Positions 22,776 through 27,120 of a stretch of DNA of 27,120 nucleotides are shown here, one piece after another. The notes under the pieces are model-generated. The model saw only the letters and a program-made list of their open reading frames with translations, searched no databases and was not told the origin of the DNA. Every line of letters starts with the position of its first letter. Positions within the stretch are counted from its first letter, which is position 1. The stretch spans positions 1 through 27,120 of the forward strand of contig UQLF01000022.1 of assembly GCA_900541875.1 (NCBI GenBank), given 5' to 3'. The position numbers and the translations under genes were made by a program. Source of the DNA: an uncultured Collinsella sp. GTDB lineage: Bacteria > Actinomycetota > Coriobacteriia > Coriobacteriales > Coriobacteriaceae.

Positions 22776-24137
22776 ATGGATACTGTTCTGAGCGTTCTTT
22801 CATCGGTCTTTTGGGGCCTGCTGATGCTTTCCGTCCTCGTGTTTTTGCACGAGGGCGGCCACTTTTTGGCGGCGCGTGCCTGCGGCGTCCGTGTGACCGA
22901 GTTCTTTTTGGGCCTGCCGTGCCGCTTTGACATCCATTACACGTCGCGTCGCATTGGAACCAAGTTTGGCGTGACCCCGCTGCTGCTGGGTGGCTACGCT
23001 GCCATCTGCGGTATGGATCCGACCGATGTCTCGTGCGCCGATCGCGTGCTCGCGGCTATCTACCGTCATGGTCGCGTGACCGTGGCCGACCTTGCTGTCG
23101 AGCTCGAGCTTTCCGAGGAGGATGTGCTCGAGGCTTGTGCTCTGTTGCTGGGCTGGGGCTCCATCGCACCTTGGTATGAGGAAGGGGAGAAGCCCTCACC
23201 GAGCTACTATCCCACCAAGTATCAGACACTGCCGCGAGACGCGGCGGGTTACACCACCTTTGACGTCCGCCGGTTCGATCGAGAGCATGCGACTGCCGAG
23301 GGCGATGTGTGGGAGCTGCCGTGCGGCGAGGCTGATTTCTTGGCGCAAGAGCGCTCGCATACCTATATGGGCCAGGGCTTTCTCAAGCGCGCCTTTATGC
23401 TGCTCGCGGGCATTCTCGTCAATATCCTGACGGGTTTTTTGCTCCTTATGAGCATCTATTCCATTGCGGGTGTCACCGTGCCGATGGATACCAACGTGAT
23501 CGGTCAGGTTGACGAGGGGTCTATTGCCGCCAAAGCAGGTTTTGAGGGCGGCGATGCAATCCTTTCGGTCGACGGAGTATCGTGCTCTACCTGGATGGAC
23601 GTTTACGATGCTATCGGCAAGGCTGCCGGTAAGGATGATATCGCCATCGAGTACGAGCGTGACGGCAAGCGGCATTCGACCACGGTTGCGCTCAAAGAGG
23701 ACGAGCGCCTAGGTGTGTATGCCTCTACGCAGGTGGTCCGGTTGGACCCCATCACGTCGGCTCGCCTCTCCTTTTCCTATGTCGTGCAGACAGCGGAGGG
23801 CGTGATGCGCCTGCTCCAGCCGCAGCATACGATGGAGATTCTCGATCACTCCTCTTCGATCGTGGGTATTAGCGTTATGTCCTCACAGGCTGCTGCTGCC
23901 GGCCCTGCCACGTTCCTTTCGTTTGCTGCCCTCATCTCGTTCTCGCTTGGCTTTATGAACCTGCTGCCCATCCCGCCACTCGATGGCGGTAAGCTGGTCA
24001 TCGAGATCATTCAAAAGATTGCGGGACGCGAGCTTCCGCTCAAGGTCCAGACGATTGTGAGCTATGTGGGCATCTCGCTCTTTGCGCTGCTGTTTGTCTA
24101 TATGCTTCGTTCCGACATCCTTCGATTTATTCTGTAG
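22776..24137 (+). CDS. rseP: Site-2 (RIP) metalloprotease with winged-helix-like insert
   Basis: Intramembrane zinc protease of the RseP/MMP family, which cuts membrane-bound regulators or leftover signal peptides. Residues 1-30 form a transmembrane helix with the zinc motif HEGGH (His25, Glu26, His29). After LLLGGYAAICGM (70-80) there is an unusual stretch, about 81-195, containing a helix-turn-helix-like pattern (86-130, VTVADLAVELELSEEDV), before the next membrane helix, KRAFMLLAGILVNILTG (204-220). A PDZ domain covers about 240-315, and NLLPIPPLDGG (Asp403) supplies the third zinc ligand. The product is 453 residues. ATG 22776 is chosen although AAGGA (22756-22760) is 15 bases away; a TTG at 22761 abuts that site. 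It sits between dxr and ispG, as in many bacteria. Confidence 0.93.
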   Translation: MDTVLSVLSSVFWGLLMLSVLVFLHEGGHFLAARACGVRVTEFFLGLPCRFDIHYTSRRIGTKFGVTPLLLGGYAAICGMDPTDVSCADRVLAAIYRHGRVTVADLAVELELSEEDVLEACALLLGWGSIAPWYEEGEKPSPSYYPTKYQTLPRDAAGYTTFDVRRFDREHATAEGDVWELPCGEADFLAQERSHTYMGQGFLKRAFMLLAGILVNILTGFLLLMSIYSIAGVTVPMDTNVIGQVDEGSIAAKAGFEGGDAILSVDGVSCSTWMDVYDAIGKAAGKDDIAIEYERDGKRHSTTVALKEDERLGVYASTQVVRLDPITSARLSFSYVVQTAEGVMRLLQPQHTMEILDHSSSIVGISVMSSQAAAAGPATFLSFAALISFSLGFMNLLPIPPLDGGKLVIEIIQKIAGRELPLKVQTIVSYVGISLFALLFVYMLRSDILRFIL

Positions 24138-24150
24138 GGGAGTGTTTGGA

Positions 24151-25233
24151 TTGTCTTTATCCCATCCTTTGCCGCGCGAACTGACGCGCCCCGTGCATGT
24201 GGGCGGCGTACAGATCGGTGGCGGCGCGCCGGTGGTGGTCCAATCCATGACCTGCACCGATACCGCCGATGCCCAGGCAACGCTTGCGCAAGTGTGCGCG
24301 TTGGCGCAGGCTGGCTGCGATATCGTGCGCGTGAGCGTGCCTACCGAGGCTGCGCTCGAGGGCTTTCGCACGATTTGTGCCGAGTCTCCGGTGCCAATCG
24401 TCGCCGATATCCACTTTAACCATAAGCTTGCCATCGGCGCTGTGGAGGCCGGTGCCGCCAAGCTCCGCATCAATCCCGGCAACATTGGCGTTTGGGCCAA
24501 GGTTGACGATGTCATCGATGCCGCGGGTGCCGCGGGCTGCGCGATTCGCATTGGCGTGAACGCGGGCTCGCTTGAGCAAGATATTGCCGAGCGCGACAAT
24601 CTTTCGCAGCCCGAAAAGCTCGTGATGTCGAGCGAGCGTTTTGTCAAGCATTTTGAAGACCGCGGCTTTACCAACATTGTGCTTTCGGCCAAGGCCCATA
24701 GCGTGCAAACGACGCTTAATACCTATCGAGCCCTCTCGCGCGAGATTCCCCATGTTCCGCTTCACCTGGGCGTGACGGAGGCGGGGACCAAGCTGCAGGG
24801 CACTATCAAGAGCTCGGTGGGTCTGGGTATTCTGCTGTCCGAGGGCATCGGTGACACCATGCGCGTGTCGCTTACGGCCGATCCGGTTGAGGAGCCGCCG
24901 GTTGCCTGGGGTATTCTGCAGTCGCTGGGCCTGCGTCGCCGTGGCCCCGAGATTGTCTCGTGCCCCACGTGCGCCCGCTGCCAGGTTAACCTCATTCCCA
25001 TCGCCGAGGAGGTCACCGAGCGGCTTAAGAACTACTCCGCGCCGCTTTCGATCGCTGTGATGGGATGTGCCGTTAATGGCCCCGGTGAGGCTTCTGATGC
25101 CGACCTGGGCGTTGCTTGCGGACGTGGTCAGGCCTTGCTCTTTTCGCATGGCCAGATCATTGGTAAAGTAGCTGAGGACCATATTGTCGACGCGCTTATG
25201 GCAGAGGTCGACAAACTTATTGAGGAGAAATAA
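24151..25233 (+). CDS. ispG: 4-hydroxy-3-methylbut-2-en-1-yl diphosphate synthase
   Basis: Penultimate MEP-pathway enzyme, converting MEcPP to HMBPP with a [4Fe-4S] cluster. The 360-residue protein is the short two-domain bacterial type: a TIM barrel (PVVVQSMTCTDT, IVADIHFNHKLA, KLRINPGNIG, VTEAGT) and a cluster domain with CPTC (Cys271, Cys274) and MGCAVNGPGE (Cys306, Glu313), the full ligand set. The start is TTG 24151, eight bases after AGGGGAG (24136-24142); a GTG at 24142 overlaps that site. It ends directly against the proS start. Confidence 0.96.
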   Translation: MSLSHPLPRELTRPVHVGGVQIGGGAPVVVQSMTCTDTADAQATLAQVCALAQAGCDIVRVSVPTEAALEGFRTICAESPVPIVADIHFNHKLAIGAVEAGAAKLRINPGNIGVWAKVDDVIDAAGAAGCAIRIGVNAGSLEQDIAERDNLSQPEKLVMSSERFVKHFEDRGFTNIVLSAKAHSVQTTLNTYRALSREIPHVPLHLGVTEAGTKLQGTIKSSVGLGILLSEGIGDTMRVSLTADPVEEPPVAWGILQSLGLRRRGPEIVSCPTCARCQVNLIPIAEEVTERLKNYSAPLSIAVMGCAVNGPGEASDADLGVACGRGQALLFSHGQIIGKVAEDHIVDALMAEVDKLIEEK

Positions 25234-26955
25234 ATGACCCGAGCAATGTATATGTCTAAGCTCTATGCGCCGACGCTTAAAGAGGATCCGGCGGACGCTG
25301 AGCTCGCCAGCCACCGCCTGCTGCTCCGTGCCGGCATGATCCGCAAGGAGGCCGCCGGTCTGTATTCCTACCTGCCGCTTGCTTGGCGCTCGATCCGCAA
25401 GATTGAGAACATCGTGCGCGACGAGATGGACGCCGCCGGCGCCCAGGAGCTTATGATGCCTATCATGGTCGATGCCGAGTTGTGGCGTGAGTCCGGCCGC
25501 ATCGACGCCTATGGCAAGGAGCTTGTGCGCTTTGACGACCGTCATGGACGCGAGTTCGTCCTGGGCCCCACGCACGAGGAGACTGTCACGGCCCTGGTGC
25601 GCAACGAGCTGCGCTCCTATAAGCAGCTGCCCGTCAACCTGTACCACATTCAGGACAAGTTCCGCGACGAGTTCCGCCCCCGCTTTGGCCTGATGCGCGG
25701 TCGCGAGTTCATCATGAAGGACGCCTACAGCTTCTCCGCTACGCAGGAGAGTCTGCAGGAGGAGTACGACAAGATGAAGCAGGCGTACGCCAATATCTGT
25801 GAGCGCTGCTACATCAAGGCACTGCCTGTCGTTGCCGATTCCGGCGAGATCGGTGGCGACACCTCCGTCGAGTACATGGCTTTGGCCGACGCCGGCGAGG
25901 CTTCGCTCGTCTACTGCGACGATTGCGGCTTCGCTGCCGACGATGAGGCCGCAAGCACCAAGGTCGTTGTGACCGAGGGTCCTGGCGATGGTACGCTTAC
26001 CAAGGTCGAGACTCCGGGCATGGGCACCATCGAGGCCGTTGCAAAGTTCTTTGGGTTCCCCGAGAACGGCACGCGCAAGTCGCTGGCACTCATCGACGCC
26101 GAGGGCAAGCCCGTCGTGGCCATTGTCCCGGGTGATCATGAGCTCAATGACTGCAAGGCCGAGCACGTCTTTGGCAAGGGTTATCGTATGATGACCGATG
26201 AGGAGCTCCAGACCTACGGTCTGCATAAGGGCTTTATCGGACCAGTTAACCTGCCCGAGGGCATTCGTCTGGTCTGCGACGAGAGCCTGCGCGAGTCCAA
26301 GCAGTGGGCCTGTGGCGCCAACGAGGTCGACTATCACTTTACCGGTGCCTGCCCCGAGCGCGACTTTACCGTCGACGAGTGGGCCGACCTGGTAACCGTC
26401 GTTGCCGGCGACCCCTGCCCGCACTGCGGCAAGCCGCTCTCCGCTGCCCGCGGCATCGAGGTCTCTCAGGTCTTCCAGCTTGGCACCAAGTATTCCGAGG
26501 CCATGGGTGCCACCTTTATGGACGAGGACGGCAAGGAGAAGCCGCTCATCATGGGCTGCTACGGCGTTGGTGTGTCCCGCTCGCTCGCTGCCGTCGTGGA
26601 GCAGCACAACGACGAGCACGGCATCGTCTGGCCGGTCTCCGTCGCTCCGTACGAGGTCGCGGTGATTCCGCTCGATCCCAAGAAGGAGGAGTGCGCTACC
26701 GTTTGCGACCAAATCGTCGAGGGCCTGTGCGCCGAGGGTATTGAGGTTGTCGTCGACGACCGTGACGAGCGTCCCGGCTTTAAGTTTGCCGACAACGACC
26801 TTATGGGCTTCCCGTATCAGGTCGTTCTGGGCAAGCGCGGCCTCAAGAATGGCACCGTTGAGCTCAAGGACCGTGCCACGGGCGAGCGCGAGGACGTGGC
26901 GATCGACGAGGTCGTCACCAAGGTTGCCGAGCTTGTGAAGGCGGCACGCCGTTAA
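25234..26955 (+). CDS. proS: Proline--tRNA ligase, bacterial type with editing domain
   Basis: Class II synthetase charging tRNA-Pro. The 573-residue protein is the bacterial form: GPTHEET at 111-116, motif 2 (RDEFRPRFGLMRGREF and KDAYSF, about 144-167), an inserted editing (INS) domain between motifs 2 and 3 (about 225-400, beginning near YCDDCGFAADDE) that hydrolyses Ala-tRNA-Pro, motif 3 MGCYGVGVSRSLAAVVEQ at 440-457, and the C-terminal anticodon-binding domain. ATG 25234 shares no spacer with ispG (stop at 25231-25233), using GAGGAG in its end; ATG 25246 is a weaker alternative. It is the last gene of the unit. Confidence 0.97.
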   Translation: MTRAMYMSKLYAPTLKEDPADAELASHRLLLRAGMIRKEAAGLYSYLPLAWRSIRKIENIVRDEMDAAGAQELMMPIMVDAELWRESGRIDAYGKELVRFDDRHGREFVLGPTHEETVTALVRNELRSYKQLPVNLYHIQDKFRDEFRPRFGLMRGREFIMKDAYSFSATQESLQEEYDKMKQAYANICERCYIKALPVVADSGEIGGDTSVEYMALADAGEASLVYCDDCGFAADDEAASTKVVVTEGPGDGTLTKVETPGMGTIEAVAKFFGFPENGTRKSLALIDAEGKPVVAIVPGDHELNDCKAEHVFGKGYRMMTDEELQTYGLHKGFIGPVNLPEGIRLVCDESLRESKQWACGANEVDYHFTGACPERDFTVDEWADLVTVVAGDPCPHCGKPLSAARGIEVSQVFQLGTKYSEAMGATFMDEDGKEKPLIMGCYGVGVSRSLAAVVEQHNDEHGIVWPVSVAPYEVAVIPLDPKKEECATVCDQIVEGLCAEGIEVVVDDRDERPGFKFADNDLMGFPYQVVLGKRGLKNGTVELKDRATGEREDVAIDEVVTKVAELVKAARR

Positions 26956-26985
26956 TCGGCGATTTCGCTTGTAGTTCGATATACG

Positions 26986-27037
26986 GGACGGCCCCTGCAT
27001 TTCTCCAGATCGGGGAGATGCAGGGGCCGTCCTTTTA
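26986..27037 (+). terminator. Strong intrinsic terminator after proS
   Basis: A stem of 21 bp (26986-27006 with 27012-27032, of which the outer 15 pairs are perfect and two inner pairs are G-T) closes a 5-base loop and is followed by TTTTATCTT. It ends the pyrH-proS operon. Confidence 0.92.
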
Positions 27038-27120
27038 TCTTGTGGCTTATAGGACAAAATGTGTGTCCCGATAGAACATCCGTTTCCATCCATTAATCCA
27101 GCCAGAACGGGTACGGGTCC
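27038..27120. other. Right edge without recognisable gene
   Basis: About 83 bases follow the terminator. I see only a five-pair hairpin (GGACA 27052-27056 with TGTCC 27064-27068) and no start, RNA gene or repeat I can support. The next gene lies beyond the window. Confidence 0.5.

Noticed and set aside
27052..27068. Small hairpin at right edge as a regulatory RNA
   Set aside because: Five pairs only, with no context to support it.
24157..27093. Very long open frame on the - strand (978 codons) opposite ispG and proS
   Set aside because: The + strand holds two unmistakable enzymes. The antisense frame stays open because GC-rich codon bias rarely gives stops there, and its translation has no recognisable domain.

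Overview
The window reads as a chromosomal core region of a Coriobacteriia-like actinobacterium, most likely Collinsella or a close relative. This is inferred from high GC, strong GC-ending codon use, the gene order, and the mix of genes: glyQ/glyS two-subunit glycyl-tRNA synthetase, folate-dependent trmFO, pyruvate phosphate dikinase with its regulator, the MEP isoprenoid pathway, and an S16 with an Ala/Lys/Glu-rich tail. The species call is inference; no search could be run. All 26 protein genes I accept lie on the + strand, packed tightly and often overlapping by 1 to 4 bases. I see no tRNA, rRNA, insertion sequence, prophage or CRISPR array.

Layout. (1) 1-270: a 38-bp perfect palindrome at the left edge, then a promoter/leader region. 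(2) 271-2761: rpsP, khpA, rimM, trmD, lepB, covering ribosome assembly, tRNA m1G37 methylation and signal peptidase. (3) 2821-5832: glyQ and glyS. (4) 5867-9790: the PPDK regulatory protein and ppdK, the latter behind a 297-bp intergenic region with four TTTACC repeats, ended by a 12-bp hairpin with a TTCG loop. (5) 10000-11223: rplS with its own promoter, leader hairpin and terminator, then rnhB and a terminator. (6) 11413-16622: yraN, comM, dprA, trmFO and a XerC/D recombinase, a DNA uptake/processing group similar in order to that of Firmicutes. (7) 16842-18485: rpsB and tsf with an extended -10 promoter and a strong terminator. (8) 18604-26955: pyrH, frr, uppS, cdsA, dxr, a site-2 protease, ispG and proS, joining ribosome recycling, the isoprenoid/undecaprenyl and CDP-diacylglycerol pathways, membrane proteolysis and prolyl-tRNA synthesis. 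A 21-bp terminator closes it. The last ~85 bases hold no gene I can identify.

Functionally, most of the window serves translation (S16, S2, L19, EF-Ts, RRF, RimM, TrmD, TrmFO, GlyRS, ProRS) and cell-envelope precursors (Dxr, IspG, UppS, CdsA, LepB, site-2 protease). This is largely ordinary housekeeping DNA and I do not see a wholly new system. The points most worth a second look are a site-2 protease with a predicted winged-helix-like insert of about 100 residues in its cytoplasmic loop, a XerC/D recombinase whose full-length frame has no ATG, GTG or TTG start (an ATA overlaps the trmFO stop), the TTTACC repeats before ppdK, the left-edge palindrome, and an 11-bp tandem repeat before the yraN-comM-dprA group.
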